Shown here: in pieces, positions 20,441 through 31,660 of the stretch
Numbering within the stretch: position 1 is the stretch's first letter
Layout of the letters: every line of letters begins with the position of its first letter
Made by a program: the position numbers and the translations under genes
Notes under the pieces: model-generated
What the model was told of the DNA's origin: nothing
The model's database searches: none
Seen by the model: the letters and a program-made list of their open reading frames with translations, nothing else
Assembly (NCBI GenBank): GCA_023548195.1
Contig: JAJHZJ010000496.1
Location: 8,883,644-8,947,643 of the forward strand
DNA: 64,000 nucleotides
Origin: Bettongia penicillata ogilbyi
Taxonomy: Eukaryota; Chordata; Mammalia; Diprotodontia; Potoroidae
Direction of reading: 5' to 3'

Positions 20441-20935
20441 TCACATGAGGTGGGAGGAGCTTACTGAAGAGGTGGAACAGGAAGGGTATAGTGGAACGAG
20501 GAGAAAGTGAGTGAGTGGGGTCAGGTCAGAGGGGATAGACACATTGTGACAGTTGATAGTGAGAAGACCCTGGCTGAGGGAGGGGAGGTTTGAGAATGGC
20601 TTTGCCCCATGCTGTGATCATGTTTATTAACCTCTTGGTCACCATGATGGAGTTTGCTTTCTGGTTCTGGGATTTGGCTTTCTGGTGTTTAAATAAGTGT
20701 TTTTCCTCTGCCTTCTATATGGAGAGTCTTTTATACTTGGTGATTGAGAACCATGCTGGCATATTTGTAGTCACCACCAGTGCTGTGAATATTGCCTTGG
20801 TGATACAGCCACTAGGGCCCAGAGTTTGTGACTTGCCAGATCATAAACCTATTAAACAGTTTATAGTTTTAAACTGTATTACTTGTGTACTTATCCATAT
20901 AAAAATATGTATAATAGTTAAAATTATATAGGTAA
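20441..20935 (+). other. Possible LTR-like repeat with a 113-codon frame
   Basis: A plus-strand frame (20,590-20,931) of 113 codons is hydrophobic at the start (FINLLVTMMEFAFWFWDLAF), as a membrane segment would be. I recognise no family. The DNA (TGCTGTGATCATGTTTATTA then TCTGGTGTTTAAATAAGTGT and TCTTTTATACTTGGTGATTG) recalls a dispersed marsupial LTR-type repeat with AATAA(A/G), so the frame is probably fortuitous. Confidence 0.3.
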
Positions 20936-20939
20936 TAAG

Positions 20940-21190
20940 CATCAGAAGTGAAATTTGAATCTTGGTCTTCTGATTGCAGAGACTGTGTTCTTTCTGCTGA
21001 ACCATGCGGTCCAACTACTTACTTATTTGCCATCTGACCCTGAGTCAGTCACTTCATGCCTCAGAGCCTCAATTTCCCTACTGTGTAAAATGAGGATAAT
21101 AGCATCTATTTCACTGAGTGATTGTGAGGGGTAAGTCAGATGTTGCTTATATAATGCTACATAAAATACTACTTTATTACTATTAAGAGA
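20940..21190 (+). mobile_element. MIR pieces
   Basis: 20,950-21,010 (AATTTGAATCTTGGTCTTCT, then GACTGTGTTCTTTCTGCT) is a MIR 3' end. 21,030-21,190 (CATCTGACCCTGAGTCAGTC, CTCAATTTCCCTACTGTGTA, AAATGAGGATAATAGCATCT) is a second one of the THER/MIR order. Confidence 0.6.
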
Positions 21191-21689
21191 GTTGGAAATT
21201 TCTAATAAACTAGGAGGTTTCAGGATATCTCTATCTGAATGACTTTCTGGAAATGAGATTCTTTCAGTGTGATGTATCCCTCCCCAGTCCTTAGTTCTCC
21301 CACTCCCATAATGTGTAGTAAGTGCAGTAGAAGTCCTTTTGCATGTGGGTCCTTTTGCCCTGACTTGAAGGAAAATGACTATTTCTTTTCATGCATCCTA
21401 ACTTTTTCCTTAACTCAGATCATAAGCGGTCCTGTCGACCTAGTACAGTGTGCTAGCTGACCTGCCAGCTCAGAAAATCAAAGCAACTAGACAAGAGAAA
21501 GGTTCATTCGTTCAGCTGGCCTATTAAGTATCCTCTTGGCGTGGGCTTATCTTATTTAATTCACTGAGGAGACTCATTTCTCTCTTTTCAGGAAGGAGAG
21601 CACTGATGAGCTGCATTGTGGCTCAGGAAAGAAGGGGACCATGGAGAGTGTTCCAGAGTCCTCAATTTTTATCCTTTTCTGATCATTCC
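21191..21689. other. Unassigned stretch
   Basis: No gene or repeat recognised. Confidence 0.35.
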
Positions 21690-22240
21690 AACACTATTCA
21701 GGCTTCCCCGCTCCCCATTACTCCCTATAGTCCAATCAAATTGGCCTCCCTGTTGTCCTCCATACTCCCCAGTCCATCCCCCCCATCTCTGTCCCTTTGC
21801 CCAGGCTGACCCCTGTGCCTGGAGTTTTCTCATTCTTCCCCTCCCCATTTTAGAATTCCTGGCTCTACCCCAGGCTCCAGTTCAGATGCTGTCAGAAGGC
21901 CATCCTTTATCCCCCTAGTTCCATGGTCCAGAACTAATGGTTATTGACCACATTCACCATATTTCATACAATTATAAATCTGAATACTGTGAATTTGAAT
22001 ACATGTGACTACTTCAAAGGATTCATTATTCATATTAATCAGGACCTATCGGCATTCTCTGTCTTGCCCCAAATTATTCATTATTCACTGCGTATATACT
22101 TTATGTTTGCTTTGTCTGTATACTTGTTATATCATCCCAGCTGAAGGGAAGTTCTTTGAAGACAGAGACTTCTTGTTTTTGCCTTTGTATACACAGCACC
22201 CAGGAAAGGCACCCTGGCAATACTGAATGAGTCTACTAGA
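21690..22240 (+). mobile_element. L2 3' region, sense, with an internal non-L2 patch
   Basis: C/T-rich blocks CCCTTTGCCCAGGCTGACCC and GGCCATCCTTTATCCCCC, then the terminal GAAGGGAAGTTCTTTGAAGA and TTGCCTTTGTATACACAGCA, follow the L2 3' order. About 21,940-22,040 does not fit and may be an insertion or decay. Confidence 0.6.
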
Positions 22241-22669
22241 TGGTAGGTACAGGGCACAATGGGTGATAGAGATAAATTGGGAAGGCTGTCATTTGCTCTA
22301 AAGGAAATGACCACATATTGGGAGGAAGCCAGACTTCTTGGGATGATTTTGCCAGAAGTAACTTCTCTTTTGAGTCCCTTCCCCCATTCTGCTCCCATTC
22401 CTACCTCCATTTTATCAAGCCAAGTTTTTTTTTCTCTTACACCTGTGACTTCACTGGTGTGTGGATCTCCCAGTGTAGAGAACAACTCCTACTCTTGAAG
22501 ATCAGTAATTTGTATAAATTTTTTAAAAAAGAATTTTCTAAGAAATGATGTTTAGCATTTATTACTTTAAAAGATTTTATATGAATACCTTTGGTTTTTA
22601 CATCTCTCATTCTCCAACATAGCGTTTCCTGTCTAGAGAATTATCTCTTCTATAATTTGTAGTTTTAAA

Positions 22670-22795
22670 AAACTATCTGGTTCCTTGAGGGGTCAAGTGG
22701 CTTGCCCACGGGCACAGAGTCCTTATGTAACAGGGATAGGATTTGAAACTAGGTCTTTAAGACTTTTAAAGTCAATACTGTCTCTCAGGGGGAAG
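22670..22795 (+). mobile_element. MIR 3' half
   Basis: GGTCAAGTGGCTTGCCCACG, GGCACAGAGTCCTTATGTAA and GGATTTGAAACTAGGTCTTT form the MIR core and 3' order. The 22,241-22,660 sequence before it shows nothing recognised. Confidence 0.5.
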
Positions 22796-22829
22796 GTTAC
22801 TGACATATAAATTAGGCAAACCAGGAAAA

Positions 22830-23090
22830 TTTGGGGCAGCAAAGTTGCACAGTTGCTAGAACGCTGGGCCTGGAGTCAGGAAAACTCATCTTCATGAGTT
22901 CAAATCTGACCTCAGATATTTCTTAGCTGTGTGACCCTGGGCAAGTCAGTAACCCTGTTTGCCTCCATTCCTCATTTGTAGGATGGACTGAAGAAGAAAT
23001 GGTAAAACACTCCACTACCTTTGCCAAGAAAACCCCAAATGGGGTTAGGAAGTGAAATGACTGAAAAACAAGAAGGAAACAAAGGAAAAT
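22830..23090 (+). mobile_element. MAR1 SINE, near full length
   Basis: GGCAGCAAAGTTGCACAGTT head, GGGCCTGGAGTCAGGAAAAC, AGTTCAAATCTGACCTCAGA, TGACCCTGGGCAAGTCAGTA core, and an RTE/BovB-like tail CCTTTGCCAAGAAAACCCCA with ATGACTGAAAAACAAGAAGG. Sense orientation. Confidence 0.85.
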
Positions 23091-25010
23091 CTGTGTGAAC
23101 AGAGGCACCAATGGAGTAAAAAATTTAGGCTCATGAGAAAACCCATTTGAATGAGGCCAAACATTCACACAGTAGATTATTTATTTTGACACAACCACAC
23201 GAAACATTTCCAATGAAGAGCGTTTCAGAACCAAGTTTACAAGTACTTACTCGGGATTATTTCTCTGTATCAGGAAGAATTCAAGACACTAAAGACCCTA
23301 AGCCTGGGTAAAGTCATCCTTTTAACTCAAGTGATAAAAAGTACCATTCGTTTATATGTCATTGAGTTTGCGAAAATATGAACCTCTTGCTTTGAGGTTT
23401 CAAAAAAAAATTAGCTATGATATTATAGCCAAACAAATCCATCAATTGGCTTTAGTGGTGGGTGGTTTGTCCACCAGCTGCTTCTCTCCCTTTCTTTCCT
23501 GACTTGAGACAGCTGTAATTTCAAATGTGGATTAGCCCTGAAATCCATGTAGTTGGAACGATGGAAGCTGGCTTAATTTCTGGGAAAGGTTCTTGTGTAA
23601 TTGCCTGAATCATGGAGCACTGCAACTAACGTTGCCAAAAGAAATGGTACACATTGAGAACAAGTGACAGCTGATCTACAAATAGATGGCCTAGGAATGT
23701 AAACATCAGTAGGGGGAATTCATTAAGTGCCTGCTGAAGGCTTTTGATTTAACTCTGTCAATCTTTTTTATAAAATCAGATTTCCTTTTCAAATAAACTC
23801 GAATGACAAATGATAATTATCTGCAAGGAAAGTGGTATGATAAATACGAAGGCACACTATGCTGTTCCTCTGTTTTAAAATATAATCTGCTCAGACTTCA
23901 GATGACTTGTTGTTTCATAAAATCCTCATCATTTTCCCATCAATATTTCATCTCCTGGGAACTGCTGTAATGAAGAGGTTAGCAACTCAGGAAGATGACA
24001 CAGCCATGACGTACAATGATGGGTGTCTTGGAGCTGGGGCAGCTACAAATAACCCTGCTAAGTACTGGTGTGGGAAAGGCATCATCTGTTTAAAAATGAA
24101 ATCATAACTGTTGCTATTGCTGTTGTTTTAAAATTCATTATTATTAAAGTCTAAAACTCAGCTCAGTTGATAAAGGACTTCCTGCAAGCTCATCTAGCAA
24201 ATATTCTAGGACTTTTAATATTCTGGATCATTTGATAATTATTACCATAAAAATCTTCTTGACTTTAGTGGTTTTATGTATTGAGATGGTTATTTCATAT
24301 GTTATTGCTTCATTTTTTATGAGATAGTTTCTTAAAGTAAGTTGGAGGCTGGAGAAAGAGAGGGAAAATTGCAGTCCTATTTTTACTTAACATAATCTCT
24401 AAACTCAGTTGTCTGCTCCTAGTTCTTTGACTGCCTCATAGCACCCCAAGCCATGGAAACTTCTCTCATTCAGAGCTTCTCCATCTAGGAAATAACTATG
24501 CTAGGTCAGATGAACCCTAAGAGGCCCCTTTCTGGTAGGATAGTCTATGATTCTAGACAAAGTAAAGATATAATTTTGTAAAAATTAACTTTAAATCAAT
24601 AAAATTAGCAGTACACTGTGGAGAGTGTTCAATACATTCTTTGAACTTTTGTGGGGAAAAAATCTTGTCCCAGCCCAATGGTGAATGCAATATAATTTAC
24701 AATGGTTTATTAAGAAAATGCCATAGAATTAACATGTCTACATTCTTAAATGTTTAACTTCCAAAAGCAGTTTTAAATTTATATGTAAAAATTAAACTGT
24801 GAACTTCCTTGCTTGTCTTTGACCCCTTCTAAATTTGCTTCTGTTCTTTCTTGGGTATTTTTAAAATGTTTCATTGATATTCTTTTATTTCTTTTTGCTT
24901 GACTATCATGACCATTGAACTTTCTCTAGGTCACTGAAGATGTGCCTGGTAATAAAGTACAGTCAAGTAAAGCAAACTCACATTTCTAAAGCAGAGAAGG
25001 TGGAGGGGGA
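23091..25010. other. Repeat-poor 1.9-kb stretch, possible conserved non-coding DNA
   Basis: No SINE or LINE signature, no coding frame above 66 codons, and even base composition across 23,160-24,120. Many TAAT/ATTA-type motifs are present. It is one of the longest repeat-free stretches in the window, so a non-coding regulatory element is possible. Conservation cannot be judged from one sequence. Confidence 0.3.
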
Positions 25011-25017
25011 AGAGAAA

Positions 25018-25064
25018 AGAAGAAGAAGGAGGAGGAGGAGGAGGAGGAGGAGGAAGGAGAAGGT
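25018..25064. repeat. GGA/GAA purine repeat
   Basis: Runs of GAAGAAGAAGGAGGAGGAGG type, about 45 bp. The minus-strand poly-Leu frame over it is an artefact. Confidence 0.95.
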
Positions 25065-25069
25065 CCTGA

Positions 25070-25240
25070 ATAAGTTCTTGTTGACGCATGGATAACAACT
25101 CCACAAGACAGGCAGTTTAAGTATCATTATTCCTATTTTCTCAGAAAGGCTTAACAACTTGCCCAGGCTCATAGACTAAGTGCCAGAGCTGGAATTGAAA
25201 CCCAGATTTCCTGATCCCAGGTCTACCTCCTGTGTCTCCA
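25070..25240 (+). mobile_element. MIR SINE, 3' two-thirds
   Basis: AAGTATCATTATTCCTATTT, AAAGGCTTAACAACTTGCCC, AAGTGCCAGAGCTGGAATTG and AAACCCAGATTTCCTGATCC are the MIR order. Confidence 0.65.
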
Positions 25241-25814
25241 AGATGAATCTAGCTGAACCTTACATTTGCGATATCTAAAGAAAAGAGACAGAGGCCAGGG
25301 GCATTTAAGTTGGTTTATCATGGTATGGGAAATGGCAAGTCCCTAGTGATAAGATGGCTGCAGCTGTATACTTCAAAGTTAGGAGAAAGTTTGCCAGGGA
25401 TTTAGCTCTTTTGATGTTCATAGTCACCTGTTCTTCTTACATTCCTGAATCCAGATTCCCTAAGGCTATAAGACTTGTTTCTTTTTTTCTAGAATTATCT
25501 GGTTTGGTTGTGTTCATTGATCACGTTAATCTCCACTACAACTCTCCCTCCATAACCCCTCACATTGGAAGGAAACTGTTTTCAGAGAAATAAAGTTTAA
25601 CTTTTTATCTCTACTTCAATCATTCAAGGACCTGTGATACAGACAGTATTGGTCCCTGTCCTCTGACTGGAGCAGAGCCCCTATATGACTTGGCAGAAAG
25701 TCTTTATGAGTTCCTATGGATTAAGAACTCACTAATCATAAGCCAATATAATGGTGAACCTCTCTGAGCGTAGCTATTTAGGCCCTCAGACAATAGAAAA
25801 GTCATTATCACTGT
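25241..25814. other. Unassigned stretch
   Basis: No gene or repeat recognised. A 79-codon plus frame at 25,354-25,593 has no domain-like features. Confidence 0.35.
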
Positions 25815-25960
25815 ATGTATTGTCCCCTATATTAGATTGTAAAGTAGATCTTGAAAGCAGGGACTCTTTTATTTGCCATTCTTTGGATCCCAAGTATTTC
25901 CATAGTATGAACTTAAATTCTGGTTGACTGATTGACTGAGCATGATGTTTTTTCAATTGA
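25815..25960 (+). mobile_element. L2 3' terminal fragment, sense
   Basis: TATTAGATTGTAAAGTAGAT, GAAAGCAGGGACTCTTTTAT and CCATTCTTTGGATCCCAAGT, ending in GGTTGACTGATTGACTG, match the L2 terminus and its short tandem tail. Confidence 0.7.
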
Positions 25961-26539
25961 CCTTATTTTATTCTTAAAAACATCTGTGATATTTTCCAAG
26001 CATTTGATATTCTCTCCTCCTTCAAATATCTTGGTAACTCATCAACTCATCTCTCAACACCATAAAAAATTGGTTGTTTTCAGTAAGGACTTCCTGTGTA
26101 TATAATTGTTTCTGGTAAAACTGCTTTTTACATCTTTGTCCTATTATGTGTCATTGATATGTGTTCAAACAGACATTCAAGACTGCGATGTTATAATCCA
26201 AATATATTGGTTCTGCTGTCATGGAAGGAGAAATAGTTTGTTACAACAATCTTGAAAGTCTTTTTCATTTTTTACCTTTCAGAAGTCCTTCTTCCAAATT
26301 CATCCTTAAATGTTCTCAGATGATCCAACTTTATGGAATCTTTTGCCAAACTTTTGGGAGCTTTCTCCCCCTACCCCTGGCAGCTTACCATTTATGAAGT
26401 GATGCTACTCATAATCTTCAACCATTCTTCTCCCTTTTTTGGTCCCAAACTGATTTTTATTAGTACAGAGAACTTCTAGTATGAAAACTCCATGTCTTTT
26501 ATACCGTTTTCCCTACTATAGATCAACCACTGCTGTACA
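25961..26539. other. Unassigned stretch
   Basis: No gene or repeat recognised. AT-rich. Confidence 0.35.
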
Positions 26540-26700
26540 ATTTATTTTAGAGAATTTTTTGGGAGCACTAAGAAATTAAGTGACTTATCTAAAAATAAAC
26601 ATCTGCTGTGTATCAGAGCTGTGACTTGAACTCTGTTTTGCTGTCTCCACATCATGACTCCACCCACTACACAACACTATCTCTTTTGTCCTCTTCCATA
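26540..26700 (+). mobile_element. MIR core and 3' half
   Basis: AGAAATTAAGTGACTTATCT, CTGCTGTGTATCAGAGCTGT and CTTGAACTCTGTTTTGCTGT follow the MIR order. Confidence 0.5.
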
Positions 26701-26959
26701 CAATTTTAAAAATGAGTTTATATTATACCCTGACATTATTCTTAGCTGGTATACCTCTCCCTTTGGCAGGAAGAGAAGTATTAGCTAACCAAGGGATTTT
26801 TTTTTACCCTCTTGGCCTCTTTATTTTAATGGTTGGTTTGCACTGGTTACACTTCCCTAAGGAATGTCGATGGACTTTTCCATATTTGTTCTTTTATGTG
26901 TGGCCCATGTTTTCACTCTCAAGGGCCTCCTCAAGTAATGAGAATAAGTCTTTATAAAA

Positions 26960-27165
26960 CACTCTGAAGATTATAAAACATTTAAAATGTTATTTCAGTT
27001 AAGGTTTACAATGCCTTATGAGATAGGTACCATAGATATATCATCCTGATTTTACACATAAGAAGTCTTAGGCTGATTTGCTCACATATCTAGTAAATGT
27101 TACAGATAGGATTCAAACTCTGGTCTTCCTGAACCTAAGACCCTCCATCTATTTTGCTTCACTGA
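26960..27165 (+). mobile_element. MIR SINE
   Basis: GGTTTACAATGCCTTATGAG, ATCATCCTGATTTTACACAT, TTTGCTCACATATCTAGTAA and ACTCTGGTCTTCCTGAACCT follow the MIR order. Confidence 0.6.
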
Positions 27166-27339
27166 CTTTAAATAGTTTAGGTTGGAGCTATTTTAATTAC
27201 ATGGCATATCATATATTCTCATTTTTATTCTTAGTTCTAATATGATTTTGATATTTGCTTTGACAGATTGATGGCTTAATTGTACATAGAAAGGTCATCT
27301 GAAAATGGTTCCCACAGCAATAATGAGTAATTTCCTTTT

Positions 27340-27475
27340 ATGAATGAATGGCAAAGAATCTATCAAGTGTTAATTATATGCCAAGCATTAAGCTAGGTGC
27401 TGAGGATACAGACAAAAATATGAGAAAGTCCTTCCTCTTAAGGAACTCACATTCTAATTTGGGACGGCAACAGTT
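27340..27475 (-). mobile_element. L2 3' end, antisense
   Basis: TGTTAATTATATGCCAAGCA, AGCTAGGTGCTGAGGATACA and AAGGAACTCACATTCTAATT are the reverse complement of L2 terminal blocks. Confidence 0.7.
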
Positions 27476-27488
27476 TGATGTGTGTATG

Positions 27489-27508
27489 TGGGGTGGGGTG
27501 GGGTGGGG
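27489..27508. repeat. (GGGGT)n pentanucleotide repeat
   Basis: Four tandem GGGGT units. G-runs of four at this spacing could form a G-quadruplex. Confidence 0.85.
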
Positions 27509-27589
27509 TTCAGTAACAAAAGTCCTACATGCTTTTTATTTATGTTGTCTTTGCTGTTCATGCTCTCCTGGTCCTGCTTACTTACTCTC

Positions 27590-28060
27590 TACCTCTTCAT
27601 ACAAGTCTTCTCATGTTTCTCTGAATTTGTCATAACTGTCACTTCTTGTGATGAACATATTTCATTACCTTCACATAATACCATTTGTTTGGCTATTCTC
27701 CAATTAATGGTCCCATTTTGTTTTAGGTTTTGGCGCTTAAAATAAGTGCCTCTAAGTATACACACACATATATACATATAAACCATATATATGTATGTAT
27801 GCATCTATATATCTATTTGTACATAATTATGTACTTATACACATTCAAACAATTATTTAATTCTTCCTATGTGTCATGTGCTGTACCAAGAAACCTTCCA
27901 TTCTATCTTTTATCTGTTTGAGGTATATGCCTAATTGAATCTCTGGGTCAAGCATGGTGGTCTTTTTTGTAAACACATTATGAGCATTGCATTGTGAATG
28001 ACAAAGTTTCCAGGGAAATGATGTTTCTTCCTGTCTTTTGCTAACGATAAGATCCATGCT
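27590..28060 (-). mobile_element. Old L1 ORF2 C-terminal fragment, antisense
   Basis: CAAGTCTTCTCATGTTTCTC, a CATAATACCATTTGTTTGGC block, CCAATTAATGGTCCCATTTT and GGTATATGCCTAATTGAATC follow the antisense L1 ORF2 C-terminal order seen at 46,520-46,790. An ATAC-rich expansion (27,760-27,850) interrupts it. Confidence 0.6.
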
Positions 28061-28560
28061 GCCAGTTCCTTTATTGGCTTCCCCAAGGAGGGTGTTTGGG
28101 ACATCTTTATGTTTACCATCAGTTTCCTTTTGTCTTCTCATTTCATTTTTAGGGAGAACGTCAACTGATATGGTCAAGTGCCTGTGGTAGTATTGTAACT
28201 CAACAGTCTTTAGAGTAGAATCGCAAATTTAGGGTGCCAACATTTAAGTTTCTGTTTATTGAGGGATTCTTAGCCTCATATTCCTCCTTAAACTTTCAAT
28301 CTGCCTCCATCAATCCAATCTTTATTGATTTATAGTGAGGTTCAAATAGGAGGTTCAGAAATACATTTTAAATGATATTAAAATATCCACTTTTGTTGCT
28401 ATTTTTGCTTTTACCTTCCATAACTCCCTCCCTGGACCAGTGTAGAAAGGTATAGATTTAAGTGTAGATATAAGAGGTATAGGGGCTTTTGGTCATGGCA
28501 GAAGCTACTGGGGAAAAAACCATTCTTTCCCTCTTCCCCAACTCTCCTTAGCCTTGATTT

Positions 28561-28562
<2 letters not shown>
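28061..28562. other. Unassigned stretch
   Basis: 28,061-28,180 could continue the antisense L1 but I could not confirm it. The rest shows nothing recognised. Confidence 0.35.

Positions 28563-28614
<52 letters not shown>
28563..28614. repeat. (AC)26 microsatellite
   Basis: 26 uninterrupted AC units, followed by AT-rich ATATGCATG-type sequence to about 28,800. Confidence 0.97.
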
Positions 28615-28616
<2 letters not shown>

Positions 28617-29149
28617 GTACATATGCATGTATAAATAGACATATAATTATTAGTATGGTTATATATTTGGGAGTGAATAAGTGTGCCTACACATCTACCT
28701 CTTTCTATATCTATCCATCTAAGAATCTACATATCTTTACTCACATATATTTATGCTTATTGATATAGATATGTATATATGTTTTTATTAGTATATAAAT
28801 GCCCACATTCATATAAACAAACCTACATTTATATTGGGAACACTTATGATTTAGTCAGTGTATTTCCTCCAACAATGTAGAGTACAACCCTTCTATAAAC
28901 TCGTAGTCATCCTTCAAGAATTTCTGTAGCCAAAACATTTGCCATCTGTTACCCAGCTGGTAATGAGCCTCTCCAAACTGCTAGCCGGCCCTTGGATGAC
29001 AGACCTACAGACCGCCATCAGATCCACAGCCAGAACCTTTCTGCCTTGGTCATCATAGCCCAGGCTTCCATTTTCAGTGAATCTTTGTACCAGGGAGGAG
29101 CTATGGGGATGGTGTCTGAAGTCTTTGTAGTTTGATATAGGGTTATAGT
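28615..29149. other. AT-rich then unassigned
   Basis: 28,615-28,830 is low-complexity ATATAT/ACATAT. 28,830-29,149 is ordinary sequence with no recognised repeat or gene. Confidence 0.4.
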
Positions 29150-29455
29150 TTTGGAACTAGAAAGGTCCCTAGAGGCATTCTAGTCAGCTCCTTCATTTTA
29201 CATTTGAGGAAATTCAGTCACAGAGAGAGTGAGCGACTGAGGCATAGAGAAATCTCTAGAGCTTAGGATCTATAGCCAAAAAACTTGAGTTTGAATTCTG
29301 GCTCTACCATTTATAACCTATATGAGACCTGGAGAAACCACTTTGCTCTTTGGCCCTCAGTTTCCTCATCTGTAAAATGTTAGGATTGGACTAGATAACC
29401 TCTAATGTCCCATTAAATTCTAAATTTTGCTCCTATAATCCTACACCCAATGTGG
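29150..29455 (+). mobile_element. Two adjacent MIR-related SINE pieces
   Basis: 29,150-29,255 (GGAACTAGAAAGGTCCCTAG, CATTTTACATTTGAGGAAAT) and 29,262-29,450 (TTGAGTTTGAATTCTGGCTC, CCTCAGTTTCCTCATCTGTA, GATAACCTCTAATGTCCC). Each is partial. Confidence 0.6.
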
Positions 29456-30049
29456 TCTTGAGGAAAAGAGGGATTTGCCTGGTGGGGGAGCTTTATGGAA
29501 ATTGGATCCTAAGGGATGAGGTAAGACTGAATGAAAGAGCAGAGCCACAGATGGAGGACTATGAGGCACAGAATTGAAAATGCTGGCCATGGAATCGCTG
29601 TGGGTTGAAAATATGCATCTCCTCCACCCTGAGTTTCATGATCTAGGGAAGATATCCATTGACTCTACCCTGGCTATGGTTTTGTTTCTATGGTCTCCAT
29701 TATTACCAATGATAGCATGAGATTAGAGATTATTAAATTGACCATTAGATTAGACAGGAAGAAGAGAGAAAGGGTGTTGGGAAAGAGGAGCATGAAGAAA
29801 GCTTTTCCCTCAGTTACCATTGATCATAGATTTGGAGTTTTATTGATAGAAGCAGTCCTGCCTTGGGAGAAGTGCCTAAAGTGATGACAGGCTTATTTTA
29901 ACCTTCCGACATAACTAGGGTTCCATCAAGGAGATCTTTTTTTTTTTTTTTGAGTTGGACTTCGGGGCAAGAAGGAAGAGGAATGTTAAATATCGAGAAG
30001 GCTTTGTTGAATATGAAACAGTGTCATGAATTAGAGATTTAAGTTACTT
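29456..30049. other. Unassigned stretch
   Basis: No gene or repeat recognised. A T14 tract lies at 29,938-29,951. Confidence 0.35.
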
Positions 30050-30165
30050 GCTTCTCTCGCTCTCTCTCTGTCTTTCTTTGTCTCTCCGTCTTTCTCTGTC
30101 TCTCTCCATAACTCTATCTCTGTCTCTCTGTCTCTGTCTGTCTGTCTTTATGTCTCTGTCTCTCA
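30050..30165. repeat. CT/TCTG-rich low-complexity tract
   Basis: Imperfect TCTC, TCTG and TTTC units on the plus strand, strongly pyrimidine-biased for about 115 bp. Confidence 0.9.
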
Positions 30166-30267
30166 CCATCCCCTTCCCCTCTCTTGGATATAGCAAGCAC
30201 TCATTGTTTTAGTTTGGTGAGGGTGACAATAGGAAGAAAAATCAGAGAGGTATGTATTTGAAAATCA

Positions 30268-30490
30268 GTTTGGAAGACCTAGGGATATTTAGCTTGGGGA
30301 AAGACTACAGAGGTGGGGATGTGGTAGATTTCTTCCTGTATATGAAAGACTGACATGTGAAGAGGGGTTAGACTTTCTCTTCTTGTTCTCAGATGACAAA
30401 AATTACAAGTTGTGGGACAATTGGAAAGTGGGGGATTTTGTACTTTCTGGGTGATGCCAAAACCAAGGATTGGAAAGTAAACATTTCAAT
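30268..30490 (+). mobile_element. L3/CR1 fragment, sense
   Basis: GACCTAGGGATATTTAGCTT, GGGGAAAGACTACAGAGGTG, GACTGACATGTGAAGAGGGG and GTTAGACTTTCTCTTCTTGT match the block after the reverse transcriptase in L3/CR1. Confidence 0.6.
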
Positions 30491-30895
30491 CAATCATCTA
30501 AATATTTTTGTTTATGTGTACAGGATGTCAAACATCTGGATATTTGGAAATGCCTGGATGGCTGTTTGGAAAAGTCCAGATGTTGGGTGTCGTATAGAAA
30601 GAACATCATGATGATTGACTGAAATTTTTGGTTTTCACCTGGATGCTCAGGCATCAGGGTCTTCCAAGACCAACATTTTATGTCTGTGAAAATTGGTTGA
30701 AGAATTCCCAAAGTCCCATATAAATTTTACTACATGCTATCATTGTGAAATCAGATTTATGTTTTGGAGGCATTGCATGATTGGGTGAGTGTTTTTTGGA
30801 GATACAGGTATCTTGGCAGCTATCTGGGATGTTTCACATAACTATAGCATCTCAGAAGTCAACTATTCCAGTTCTAACTGGATAAGAATTCAATC
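30491..30895. other. Unassigned stretch
   Basis: No gene or repeat recognised beyond a possible decayed L3 remainder. Confidence 0.35.
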
Positions 30896-31112
30896 TATAT
30901 CATATCTTACAAATGATCCAGTCTTTGATTGAAGGACTCCTACAAGGAGGATGTCGCTATGTCGCTATGCCCCACAGCAGCTTACTTCCTTCTAATCATA
31001 GGGAAATTTTCCTGATATTAAGCCTAGGTCTGCTTTTCTGCAACCTCTGTAACTTCAAATTCTTCCATTTGGAGAAAGAGACCAAGTCCACATGGCATCC
31101 CTTCAAATACTT
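30896..31112 (-). mobile_element. L3/CR1 fragment, antisense, first part
   Basis: TTTTCCTGATATTAAGCCTA, GGTCTGCTTTTCTGCAACCT and CATGGCATCCCTTCAAATAC are the reverse complement of L3/CR1 3' ORF2 blocks. It is interrupted by a SINE and resumes at 31,300. A small tandem TGTCGCTA pair lies at 30,953-30,968. Confidence 0.7.
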
Positions 31113-31290
31113 ATGTACTTATTAACTGTGTGGCCTTGTGCAAATCCCCTAACCACTCTGTTTCCATTCCATCATCTGTAAAATTGGGATAATAATATTA
31201 TTTATTTTTCAGGGTTGTTGAGCAGATAAAATGAGATAATATTTGTAAGCCTTAAAATGTTATATAAATGCTCTCTGTTATTCCTTGAAA
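31113..31290 (+). mobile_element. MIR/THER-like SINE inserted in the L3 copy
   Basis: AACTGTGTGGCCTTGTGCAA, CATCATCTGTAAAATTGGGA and AGATAAAATGAGATAATATT, then TATATAAATG, follow the THER/MIR order. It splits the antisense L3. Confidence 0.65.
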
Positions 31291-31299
31291 AGATGTTTC

Positions 31300-31660
31300 T
31301 TCGTTTTTATTCTTTTTTAGTCTTTTAACCTCCTTATCCCTTGATGCTTCAACTGATCCTTGTATGGTTTGAACTAAAGGCCTTTTGCCAATCTAATCAC
31401 TCTATTCTGGATTATCTGGATTACTCCAGAATTATCAATGTCTTCCCTAAAATACAGCACCCAAATTCAACAGCATACCTTAGAGACAGTGTGCAGAGTG
31501 TAGGGTTCAGCAGAAATCTCACCTCCCTAGCAGGTGACCTTCCACCTCTCTTAAGGTAGCCCAAGATCTCATTAGTTTTCTAGGCTGCCTCCTTGTACTT
31601 CTGACTTATTTCGAGATTTTTAGTTCACTAAATTCCTTAGGTATTTTTCACTTAAAAAGT
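31300..31660 (-). mobile_element. L3/CR1 fragment, antisense, second part
   Basis: CTTCAACTGATCCTTGTATG, AATCTAATCACTCTATTCTG, CAATGTCTTCCCTAAAATAC and AGCCCAAGATCTCATTAGTT, then GGCTGCCTCCTTGTACTTCT, continue the same L3/CR1 order. Confidence 0.75.
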
